This document shows, piece by piece, positions 30,301 through 41,157 of a stretch of DNA of 64,000 bases (within the stretch, counting starts at the first letter, position 1; each line of letters starts with the position of its first letter). The stretch is from Asterias amurensis. Taxonomy: Eukaryota; Echinodermata; Asteroidea; Forcipulatida; Asteriidae. The translations under genes were made by a program, and so were the position numbers. Under the pieces are notes generated by a model that saw only the letters and a list, made by a program, of their open reading frames with translations, was not told where the DNA came from and searched no databases. The stretch is taken from contig NC_092666.1 of NCBI RefSeq assembly GCF_032118995.1, positions 10,180,501-10,244,500 of the forward strand. The letters run 5' to 3'.

Positions 30301-33300
30301 ACGAGAACCTTGCGTAACTATCGAGCATGGGACAGGGACAGACCAACACGAGAGGATAACGAGAACCTCGCGTAACTATCGAGCAATGGACAGGGACAGA
30401 CCAACATGAGAGGATAACGAGAACCTTCCGTAACTATCGAGCAATGGACAGGGACAGACCTACATGAGAGGATAACGAGAACCTCGCGTAACTATCGAGC
30501 AATGGACAGGGACAGACCAACATGAGAGGATAACGAGAACATCGCGTAACTATCGAGCAATGGACAGGGACAGACCAACATGAGAGGATAACGAGAACAT
30601 CGCGTAACTATCGAGCAATGGACAGGGACAGACCAACATGAGAGGATAACGAGAACCTCGCGTAACTATCGAGCAATGGACAGGGACAGACCAACATGAG
30701 AGGATAACGAGAACATCGCGTAACTATCGAGCAATGGACAGGGACAGACCAACATGAGAGGATAACGAGAACCTTGCTTAACTATCGAGCAATGGACAGG
30801 GACAGACCAACATGAGAGGATAATGAGAACCTTGCAGAACTATTGAGCATGGGACAGGGACAGACCAACATGAGAGGATAACGAGAACCTTGCGTAACTA
30901 TCGAGCATGGGACCGGGACAGACCAACATGAGAGAATAATGAGAACCTTGCGTAACTATCGAGCAATGGACAGGGGCAGACCAACATGAGAGGATAACGA
31001 GAACCTCGCGTAACTATCGAGCAATGGACAGGGACAGACCAACATGAGAGGATAACGAGAACCTTGCGTAACTATCGAGCAATGGACAGGGACAGACCAA
31101 CATGAGAGGATAATGAGAACCTCGCGTAACATTCGAGCAATGGACAGGGACAGACCAACATGAGAGCATAACGAGAACCTCGCGTAACATTCGAGCAATG
31201 GACAGGGACAGACCAACATGAGAGGATAACGAGAACCTCGCGTAACTATCGAGCAATGGACAGGGACAGACCAACATGAGAGGATAACGAGAACCTCGCG
31301 TAACTATATCGAGCATGGGACAGGGACAGACCAACATGAGAGGATAACGAGAACCTCGCGTAACTATTGAGCAATGGACAGGGACAGACCAACACGAGAG
31401 GATAACAAGAACCTTGCATAACTATCGAGCAATGGACAGGGACAGACCAACATGAGAGGATAATGAGAACCTTGCGTAACTATCGAGCAATGGACAGGGA
31501 CAGACCAACATGAGAGGATAATGAGAACCTCGCGTAACATTCGAGCAATGGACAGGGACAGACCAACATGAGAGGATAACAAGAACCTCGCGTAATATTC
31601 GAGCAATGGACAGGGACAGACCAACATGAGAGGAAAACGAGAACCTTGCGTAACTATCGAGCAATGGACAGGGACAGACCAACATGAGAGGATAACGAGA
31701 ACCTCGCGTAACTATCGAGCAATGGACAGGGACAGACCAACATGAGAGGATAACGAGAACCTTGCAGAACTGTTGAGCATGGGACAGGGACAGACCAACA
31801 TGAGAGGATAACGAGAACCTCGCGTAACTATCGAGCAATGGACAGGGACAGACCAACATGAGAGGATACTGAGAACCTTCCGTAACTATCGAGCAATGGA
31901 CAGGGACAGACCAACATGAGAGGATAACGAGAACCTCGCGTAACTATCGAGCAATGGACAGGGACAGACCAACATGAGAGGATAACGAGAACATCGCGTA
32001 ACTATCGAGCAATGGACAGGGACAGACCAACATGAGAGGATAACGAGAACCTTGCGTAACTATCGAGCAAAGGACAGGGACAGACCAACATGAGAGGATA
32101 ACGAGAACCTCGCGTAACTATCGAGCAATGGACAGGGACAGACCAACATGAGAGGATAACAAGAACATCGCGTAACTATCGAGCAATGGACAGGGACAGA
32201 CCAACATGAGAGGATAACGAGAACCTTGCTTAACTATCGAGCAATGGACAGGGACAGACCAACATGAGAGGATAACGAGAACCTTGCGTAACTATCAAGC
32301 ATGGGACCGGGACAGACCAACATGAGAGAATAATGAGAACCTTGCGTAACTATCGAGCAATGGACAGGGACAGACCAACATGAGAGGATAACGAGAACCT
32401 CGCGTAACTATCGAGCAATGGACAGGGACAGACCAACATGAGAGGATAACGAGAACCTTGCGTAACTATCGAGCAATGGACAGGGACAGACCAACATGAG
32501 AGGATAATGAGAACCTCGCGTAACATTCGAGCAATGGACAGGGACAGACCAACATGAGAGGATAACGAGAACCTCGCGTAACATTCGAGCAATGGACAGG
32601 GACAGACCAACATGAGAGGATAACGAGAATCCGCGTAACTATCGAGCAATGGACAGGGACAGACCAACATGAGAGGATAACGAGAACCTCGCGTAACTAT
32701 ATCGAGCATGGGACAGGGACAGACCAACATGAGAGGATAACGAGAACCTCGCGTAACTATTGAGCAATGGACAGGGACAGACCAACACGAGAGGATAACG
32801 AGAACCTTGCATAACTATCGAGCAATGGACAGGGACAGACCAACATGAGAGGATAATGAGAACCTTGCGTAACTATCGAGCAATGGACAGGGACAGACCA
32901 ACATGAGAGGATAATGAGAACCTCGCGTAACATTCGAGCAATGGACAGGGACAGACCAACATGAGAGGATAACAAGAACCTCGCGTAATATTCGAGCAAT
33001 GGACAGGGACAGACCAACATGAGAGGAAAACGAGAACCTTGCGTAACTATCGAGCAATGGACAGGGACAGACCAACATGAGAGGATAACGAGAACCTCGC
33101 GTAACTATCGAGCAATGGACAGGGACAGACCAACATGAGAGGATAACGAGAACCTTGCGTAACTATTGAGCAATGGACAGGGACAGACCAACATGAGAGG
33201 ATAACGAGAACCTTGCAGAACTATTGAGCATGGGACAGGGACAGACCAACATGAGAGGATAACGAGAACCTTGCGTAACTATCGAGCAATGGACCGGGAC

Positions 33301-35385
33301 AGACCAACATGAGAGGATAACGAGAATCTCGTGTAACTATCGAGCAATGGACAGGGACAGACCAACATGAGAGGATAACGAGAACCTCGCGTAACATTCG
33401 AGCAATGGACAAGGACAGACCAACATGAGAGGATAACGAGAACCTTGCGTAACTATCGAGCATGGGACAGGGACAGACCAACACGAGAGGATAACGAGAA
33501 CCTCGCGTAACTATCGAGCAATGGACAGGGACAGACCAACATGAGAGGATAACGAGAACCTTGCGTAACTATCGAGCAATGGACAGGGACAGACCAACAT
33601 GAGAGGATAACGAGAACCTTGCGTAACTATCGAGCATGGGACAGGGACAGACCAACACGAGAGGATAACGAGAACCTCGCGTAACTATCGAGCAATGGAC
33701 AGGGACAGACCAACATGAGAGGATAATGAGAACCTTGCAGAACTATTGAGCATGGGACAGGGACAGACCAACATGAGAGGATAACGAGAACCTTGCGTAA
33801 CTATCGAGCAATGGACCGGGACAGACCAACATGAGAGGATAACGAGAACCTCGCGTAACTATCGAGCAATGGACAGGGACAGACCAACATAACGAGAACC
33901 TTGCGTAACTATCGAGCAATGGACAGGGACAGACCAACATGAGAGGATAACAAGAACCTTGCGTAACTATCGAGCATGGGACCGGGACAGACCAACATGA
34001 GAGGATAACGAGAACCTTGCATAACTATCGAGCATGGGACAGGGACAGACCAACAGGAGAGGATAACGAGAACCTCGCGTAACTATCGAGCAATGGACAG
34101 GGACAGACCAACATGAGAGGATAATGAGAACCTTGCGTAACTATCGAGCATGGGACAGGGACAGACCAACATGAGAGGATAACGAGAACCTCGCGTAACT
34201 ATCGAGCAATGGACAGGGACAGACCAACATGAGAGGATAACGAGAACCTTCCGTAACTATCAAGCAATGGACAGGGACAGACCAACATGAGAGGATAACG
34301 AGAACCTCACGTAACTATCGAGCAATGGACAGGGACAGACCAACATGAGAGGATAACGAGAACATCGCGTAACTATCGAGCAATGGACAGGGACAGACCA
34401 ACATGAGAGGATAACGAGAACCTTGCGTAACTATCGAGCAATGGACAGGGACAGACCAACATGAGAGGATTACGAGAACCTTGCGTAACTATCGAGCAAT
34501 GGACAGGGACAGACCAACATGAGAGGATAACGAGAACCTTGCGTAACTATCGAGCAATGGACAGGGACAGACCAAAATGAGAGGATAATGAGAACCTTGC
34601 GTAACTATCGAGCAATGGACAGGGACAGACCAACATGAGAGGATAACGAGAACCTCGCGTAACTATCGAGCAATGGACAGGGACACCCCAACATGAGAGG
34701 ATTACGAGAACCTTGCGTAACTATCGAGCAATGGACAGGGACAGACCAACATGAGAGGATAATGAGAACCTTGCGTAACTATCGAGCAATGGACAGGGAC
34801 AGACCAACATGAGAGGATAATGAGAACCTCGCGTAACATTCGAGCAATGGACAGGGACAGACCAACATGAGAGGATAACGAGAACCTCGCGTAACATTCG
34901 AGCAATGGACAGGGACAGACCAACAGGAGAGGATAACGAGAACCTCCCGTAACTATCGAGCAATGGACAGGGACAGACCAACATGAGAGGATAACGAGAA
35001 CCTCGCGTAACTATATCGAGCATGGGACAGGGACAGACCAACATGAGAGGATAACGAGAACCTCGCGTAACTATCGAGCAATGGACAGGGACAGACCAAC
35101 ACGAGAGGATAACGAGAACCTTGCGTAACTATCGAGCAATGGACAGGGACAGACCAACATGAGAGGATAACGAGAACCTTGCAGAACTATTGAGCATGGG
35201 ACAGGGACAGACCAACATGAGAGGATAATGAGAACCTTGCGTAACTATCGAGCAATGGACCGGGACAGACCAACATGAGAGGATAACGAGAACCTCGTGT
35301 AACTATCGAGCAATGGACAGGGACAGACCAACATGAGAGGATAACGAGAACCTTGTGTAACTATCGAGCAATGGACAGGGACAGA
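27334..35385. repeat. 58-bp satellite array, ~139 copies, born from LINE coding sequence
   Basis: The unit reads CCAACATGAGAGGATAACGA, then GAACCTCGCGTAACTATCGA, then GCAATGGACAGGGACAGA. The first unit still encodes TSRNYRAWDRDR in frame with the LINE, and the last runs directly into the downstream LINE sequence (GACAGATTCACAGAG). 8052 bp divided by 58 is 138.8. Variants (CTTGC, CTCGC, CATCGC, CATTCGAGC, TATATCGAGC, units missing 8-9 bp) recur in blocks, showing higher-order duplication. The plus strand is full of stops; the minus strand is largely open with a 58-residue period because 58 is not a multiple of 3. Confidence 0.97.
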
Positions 35386-36390
35386 TTCACAGAGTCTCTT
35401 CAACAATCCACTCAGTTATTTGCACAACATGCTGATGCTGAGTCTGGTTTTGAATGGCATAATGATACGTTAAGAGGTCTTCTTGATTCTTTTGCCCCAG
35501 TGACTGTAAAGACCTGTGCAGCACGCCGAAGAATGCCTTGGTATTTTGATGAGATTCATCTCGCTAGACGGAGAAAGCGCAGAGCCGAAAGGAAGTGGCG
35601 GAAAAGTGATTCCGCAACAGACCGTAATAACTTCCTCATTGAAAAACGTGAAACATCTAATCTGATTTGCTGTACAAAGATATGTTATTTCGAATGGTGT
35701 TGTCTACTTCTGATACCGAAGAAGTCTACAAAACTCTACACTCTTCGTCAACAAGATTGAGAAGATTCAACGAAGTCTGGGTAATATCTCCTCAAGCTCT
35801 GAACACTTCTTTGAATCTAGACCACATTTATCTCCATCTATGGTCTGCTTCGATCCAACAACTGAAGATGAGATACTGAAAATCATCAAGGCATCAGCGA
35901 CTAAGTCATGCAGCCTGGGCCCTATTCCTACATGGTTCTTAAAGGAAAACATCCAAGACCTTCTTCCCATCATAACTGTTCCCCAGGCATACTTGAAGCG
36001 GCTGCAAAGTTTACAGAACTGGGCAGCTCGCATTATCTTTAAGCTAGATCGTCGTCATGACTCCATTCCTCTACTTAAATCTCTCCACTGGCTTCCCGTA
36101 AAAGAAAGAATTCTCTTCAAAGTACTTTTGTTTGTTTTTAAAGCCTTCTATGACCAGACGCCATTATATATCAAGGATTGCTTTACATTTCATATCCATC
36201 TCGCCCTAATCTTCGCTCTTCTCGAGACCCATTTTTGCTTACCATTCCTAGGACCCGTAGCAAATCTGGCGATCGCACATTCACTGTTACTGCATCCACA
36301 GAATGGAACAACATCCCTTCTTTCATTAAAGCCGCTAAATCCACAGACCAATTTAAAAAACTTCTGAAAACACATCTCTTTCCTGTTTAA
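35386..36390 (+). pseudogene. LINE region after the satellite: linker and post-RT part
   Basis: Starts RFTESLQQSTQLFAQHADAE, includes RRMPWYFDEIHLARRRKRRA (the linker before the polymerase) and ends with the CR1/L2-type post-polymerase region (LKSLHWLPVKERILFKVLLF). The polymerase fingers and palm are absent between about 35980 and 35985. Several frame changes occur. Confidence 0.8.
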
Positions 36391-36634
36391 GCTTTTCTCC
36401 TTTTCACAGTCTTTTCAAACATTGTGTATGTAGCTTTTCCGATAAGGTTTTGTTGTTTATTGTGCATTACAGTTTTTGTAAGCGCTGTAATATAGTTTTC
36501 TATGGGGAGCGTCTCTAAATACCTGTTGTTATTATTATTCACCCAGCTTTTACAAATGACAAGATTTCTGGAATAAATGGTAACTTGATACAATAGGTGA
36601 TTTTAAGGGTTACTTACTACGCAAAATGTCATTA

Positions 36635-36684
36635 AACGTTAAGGTTTGCCAAGCGCAGTAGACTGTTTGGCAAACCTTAACGTT
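36635..36684. repeat. Hairpin with 18-bp perfect stem
   Basis: AACGTTAAGGTTTGCCAA and its exact complement are separated by 14 bases. It may be a very small MITE remnant. Confidence 0.75.
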
Positions 36685-36855
36685 ATTAATAATTGAAATA
36701 ATTTTTTATCGGTCCATCAAGGAACAGCATACATCTTCAATGAAGTTTTCCATACATACGGTATGCCTAGAAACATTCCAAGCAAGATGTTGTACTTTAT
36801 CACGTGTGAGATGTCATCTGTAATAGTAATTATTACGTAAAATTTAATGCAGGAG

Positions 36856-37384
36856 TGGCGGTTCCAACTTTCCGCCGTGTTCAGTTTTTCGAATGACCAA
36901 ATACGGTAACATTACGTCATGCGATGCCTGCGCACGGCAAACGAAATTAGTCAATTTTTAGTGCCGTATTGGGTCATCCGTGTTTTCTCCGGTAGCTGTC
37001 ATGGCGGCATTCCGAGTACAACGAGCGGTGAACGCGTGGTTCGTATGAGAGAATTTGGTGTGAAGACTTAGCAAATTATCCTGTATTTAACCAGTGGTAC
37101 ATATACCGAAGGAGCGTCAGAGAATCAGAAGAATTTTGTTATTATTCTGGTTTAGTTTATTTATTTATTTATTACCGTTTTTTATTTTTTATTATTTAGT
37201 TATTTATTTATTTTTATTTCACTGAGCTACAGTACTCGCTAGGGTACTCGCGGCGGTATTTTTGTCTGGCTACGTCACCCGAAAAACTGAACACGCTGGA
37301 AAGCTAAAACCGTTCGAACAACGTGCTGAAATGTCCGGCTACGTCACCCGGAAAACTGAACACGGCGGAAGACTGAAACCGCCA
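36856..37384. mobile_element. 529-bp MITE (TGGCGGTTCCAACTTTCC ends)
   Basis: The inverted ends are about 35 bp (CCGCCGTGTTCAGTTTTTCG at the left; the complement at the right). The right end is partly duplicated in tandem near 37275-37320. No coding sequence. Confidence 0.8.
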
Positions 37385-37451
37385 CACCGGCATGTTATAT
37401 GTATGAGGAGTGCAAGGTGATATTAGTCATCTTACGCAAGGATCTGTTTAA

Positions 37452-37829
37452 AGGAACACATTGCCTTGGATCGGTCGAGTTGGTCTTTGGAAAGCGTTTG
37501 TTACCGTTTTTTTTTTAAATGGCTGGAAAGATGTTGTGAAAGTAGAATACAATGATGCACACAAACATGCCTTGAAATTGCGTGGTTTTCCCTTTACCTT
37601 GCCGACTAACACGTCGGCCATTTATGGGGGGTCAAAATTTTGACTCCCATAAATGGCCGACCGTGTTAGTTCGCACAGTAGAAGGAAAACCACGCAATTT
37701 CGAGGCAAACTTGTGTGGATCATTGTATTCTACTTTTAAAACATCTTTCCAACTATATGCATTATATAAAAACCGGTTACAAACGCTTTTGTTTTGACCA
37801 ACTCGTCCGATCCAAGGCAACGTGTTCCT
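37452..37829. mobile_element. RepB MITE, full copy
   Basis: TTAA on both sides; ends AAGGAACACATTGCCTTGG and CAAGGCAACGTGTTCCTT. It is a long palindrome with the centre at GACTCCCATAAATGG. Confidence 0.9.
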
Positions 37830-38028
37830 TTAATGACTTGGGCGGTCGATTGGTTGAGTTTTAATGGAGGGGGGGGGGAGGGACAGATAGAGTAAATTAT
37901 TGCCAATCCACAGGTTCAAACAGTCTCCGGCCAAATATTGTTGTGTAAACTTGTATGCGTGAAATTTGAGAGGAGTATTAAAAAAAAAACTAATTGTGCC
38001 ATGAAAACGATGGCTGGCTCCCTTAATG

Positions 38029-38280
38029 CAGGGCCCAATTTCATGGCTCTGCTTACCGTGGGCACAGAATCGGCGCTAACGGAAGCAGTGAATTATGTGC
38101 TTACGGCAAGCGTACTTCACGGGTTAGCGATGAATTTTGGCTTCTGCGCGTTCGTACTCCACATTACTAGGCATTATACGCTTACAAGGCTAGCGCAGAA
38201 GTTCGGCGCTTGCACGTAAGCGGAGAATCGTGATCGGGCACAGAATTCGGCGGTAAGCAGAGCCATGAAATTGGGCCCTG
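38029..38280. mobile_element. 252-bp Harbinger-type MITE
   Basis: Ends CAGGGCCCAATTTCATGGCT and its complement match the Harbinger family at 41029. The interior is inverted around GGCGCTTGCACGTAAGC. It is the same subfamily as the element at 8111-8726. Confidence 0.88.
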
Positions 38281-38781
38281 GTCTTTAGCAGTAACCTGCG
38301 CCATTTTGATTAGACGGAAAACCCTCGACTTAGCTAGAACGTGTGCCATGTTGAATTTGGTGTGGTGACCTACCTGCATTCTCCAGTGTTGTCTTCTGAT
38401 ACGGTGGGGTGCCGGAGTCCGTGGACGGTCACCCAAACTCCCTGGTGCGAGTCGTCTGGTTGGCTGGTTGAGACAGTCCTCCTGCTTGAACGGGGCAAAG
38501 CGATCTCTTCAAATTATGGCTACCACGGTGAGAGTCGTGTTGTGGCTATTCAGGACGGGCCTCCTGCTGGTTGGTCGGAGGGTGAGGCCGCACACAGAGC
38601 GATCCCTTCATATGATGGTGATCTCGGCTTTTCTACCGTGTTCCGGAGTGACTCATTTATTTTATTTTATTATTTTCCTTGTTTATTCATTGCTGAGTGA
38701 CTCATCAATCAGGGCCCAATTTCATAGAGCTACAATTTTTTTTCAATTGTTTTGCTTAACGTAGCAAAAATAATTGCTTAA

Positions 38782-39162
38782 AGGAACACGTTGCCTTGGA
38801 TCGGACGAGTTGGTCAAAACAAAAGCGTTTGTAACCGTTTTTTATAAAATGCATATGATTGGAAAGATGTTTTAAAAGTAGAATACAATGATCCACACAA
38901 GTTTGCCTCGAAATTGCGTGGTTTTCCTTCTACTGTGCGAACTAACATGGTCGGCCATTTATGGGAGTCAAAATTTTGACCCCCATAAATGGCCGACGTG
39001 TTAGTCGACGAGGTAAAAGGAAAACCACGCAATTTCGAGGCATGTTTGTGTGGATCATTGTATTCTACTTTTACAACATCTTTCTACCCATATTTATTTT
39101 ATAAAAATGGTTACAAACGCTTTTCAAAGACCAACTCGACCGATCCAAGGCAACGTGTTCCT
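38782..39162. mobile_element. RepB MITE within the Harbinger derivative
   Basis: Complete 381-bp copy flanked by TTAA. It is opposite in orientation to the 37452 copy at its asymmetric positions. Confidence 0.9.
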
Positions 39163-39391
39163 TTAAGCGTAAACCCATTTCACGAGCGGTGGCTAGCTTA
39201 AGCACGTAAACAAACTGCGCCCCATTGAAAGGTTATACACAATAACTTGAGAGTAAACAAGAAGAAGATACATTGTACAACATTTCTGAAACATTTTAGA
39301 CACTCGTACTTCGCTACACCATGGCTGCACCTACCGCACAAACACACGTGAAATACACACAGCTGCGCCGCCACACTAACAACGTTAGTCT

Positions 39392-39545
39392 GGTATGTAC
39401 GGGGACCCCCCGTGCACCACCACCCCCCCCCCCCCCCCCCTATAACTTAACCACACCAATGTTTTGGGGTGCCTTTTAGGGTCCTTAATTACAATTGGGA
39501 TGTTAACAGTGAAAAACGGTGCACGGGGGGTCCCCGTACATACCC
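39392..39545. mobile_element. 154-bp MITE (GGTATGTACGGGGACC ends)
   Basis: Ends GGTATGTACGGGGACCCCCC and its complement. A long poly-C run lies inside (39421-39440). Confidence 0.85.
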
Positions 39546-39620
39546 CCTAATTACAATGATGTTGCACTATTATATGACCTTTGTTTAGCAGGGTGCTTAA
39601 GCAAAAAATAGAGGCTTTAA

Positions 39621-40468
39621 AGTCACCTGGAAGTGGTATTTTGTCAAAATAAAGCTTCTGTCACTAAAATGCGTGTTTTGATGAGTGGAATATGAATAAA
39701 TAATTTTAACTGTTAAAACTAAGGTTAAAACTGAGGTTTAAACAAATTAGTTTCCATGTTATTTAAAAAAATAAAATAAAATAAAAAGCCCGACCCGAGA
39801 GGGCGCTGTTCGTGACTTCAATCGAGGCGCGATGAATCCCATGCAGTGCCAACACAACATAGTGACGCTTGGCGCAAGCTAAAAACATGCCCTCAAAGTT
39901 GAAACAATACCTGATTTTTTCACGTTAGGCAAATGCTCCTTTAGGTTCGTTACGTCTTTCAGGTACCTTCTTCGACTTCCCCAATAGCTGGAAAAATTAT
40001 TGGGATGGCGTAATATTTTAGAAAAGAACTTTTCTCTTCATGTCAAAATGTGTAGTGTATTCCGGATTCTCGAATCACGACGGCTCGAAGTGTTTGCTGC
40101 ACATCGCTGGAAAAGACGTCGGACCGGACCACTTTGCAAACTGACACCATCTTTAGATGTTTTGCTGCATCCAGTTCAATACACCTGGTCGACATTGCCG
40201 GAAAAGTGCAAGAAAAAAACTTTTCCAAAACTTACAAACTCAAGACTATGACTTGAATGTACTTGCACGTACGTGTGTTCGATGTTCGATCGAGGCAAAG
40301 TCTTCCTCGATTGACGTCACAAAAGGGGTAGGCGGAGTCACCCCCACACAACTTTATTTTATTTTTTTAACATATAAATCGTTAAAAACAATTACTCAAA
40401 AAATTATTTTATTGTTTAGGAACATATACTCTAATGTTTGAAAAATAAAATTATATTTCCAGGTGACT
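39621..40468. mobile_element. RepC MITE copy 2
   Basis: Flanked by TTAA, with the same ends as 25080-25659. The interior is longer and more diverged. Confidence 0.88.
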
Positions 40469-40927
40469 TTAATTACCCTTTTTGCTTTCCTACCGCTTTA
40501 AGCAAAAAGAAAGAAAAAAAAATGCTAGGTGCGCCCGTTAAGCACAAAATCGACCGTTAAGCAGCTCTATGAAATTGGGCCCTATGTTTTGCGGAGGGGT
40601 CCACCTAACTTTTGGTCGGGTGACTACCGTTTTGTACTTAGTTAACGCCGGGTGAAGAAGGGTGCCAGATCTCAATTGTGCAAACTTATTATGCGTAATA
40701 TATCTTAGAAGCATAACCCATTGTCTACGATCAATGGCAAATGGCTTTATCCTCAGTGCACCTTTCTTTTTGATTGTTTGACATGGGTGGTTTCTTTGTT
40801 GTTTTGGGGCACTGGACTCTTGTGAAAAAGGAGTTGGTACATACACAGAAGAATCAACGAATTATCTGTGTATTGTAATGTTCGATTGGTTGTTTCTTAC
40901 GGACCTTCTGATTGATGGAAGATGCTT

Positions 40928-41028
40928 AAAGACAGTGGACACTATTGGTCATTGTCAAAGACCAGTGTTCCCACTTGGTGTATCTCAACATTGCATAAAA
41001 TAACAAACCTGTGAAAATTTGAACTCAT
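40928..41028 (-). mobile_element. RepA MITE copy 4, first part (host of the Harbinger insertion)
   Basis: Matches the right third of RepA in reverse: GACAGTGGACACTATTGG through GTGAAAATTTGAACTCA. It resumes at 49620 with GTCATTGAAGTTGCGAGAG. Confidence 0.88.
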
Positions 41029-41157
41029 CCTGGGCCCAATTTCATAGCTCTGCTTAACGGTAAGCAAATTTTTTTGCTTACTATAGCAGAAAAATGTGCT
41101 TAAGCGTAAACGTACTTCACCATCAGTTGTCTGCTTAAGCGTTAATTTGACAGAAAA

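Larger units (their letters stand above)
26230..36540 (+). mobile_element. L2/CR1-like LINE with internal satellite and deleted RT core
   Basis: The 5' part encodes SGDVSLNPGP, then an AP-type endonuclease: LWNARSLRNK, VITESWLKDDD, VYRPPPS, LLGDFNFHVDNP and LMSDHSVVSLDL. An 8 kb satellite follows (27334-35385). Coding resumes with RFTESLQQSTQ and runs to GPIPTWFLKENIQDLLPI. It then jumps to LKRLQSLQNWAARII and LHWLPVKERILFKVL, the region after the reverse transcriptase. The catalytic core (YxDD) is therefore deleted, and frameshifts are present near 26590 and 27095. The 3' end is a (TTA)n-like tail. It cannot move on its own. Confidence 0.85.
38711..40583. mobile_element. Harbinger deletion derivative carrying nested RepB, RepC and a small MITE
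   Basis: Left end AGGGCCCAATTTCATAGAGC; right end CGACCGTTAAGCAGCTCTATGAAATTGGGCCCT. The right subterminal region (GCGCCCGTTAAGCA) closely matches the right end of the autonomous element at 49566-49617. Inside are RepB (38782-39162), a 154-bp MITE (39392-39545) and RepC (39621-40468). The remainder is only about 450 bp with no gene, so it depends on an autonomous partner. Confidence 0.82.

Noticed and set aside
29272-33484. Long minus-strand ORFs with MLVCPCPLLDSYARF-type repeats as real genes
   Set aside because: They arise from the satellite periodicity and change with each variant. No promoter, splice or domain supports them.
27334-35385. CRISPR-like appearance: many short repeats at regular spacing
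   Set aside because: There are no unique spacers: the whole 58-bp unit repeats and its sequence derives from the surrounding LINE. The context is animal DNA.
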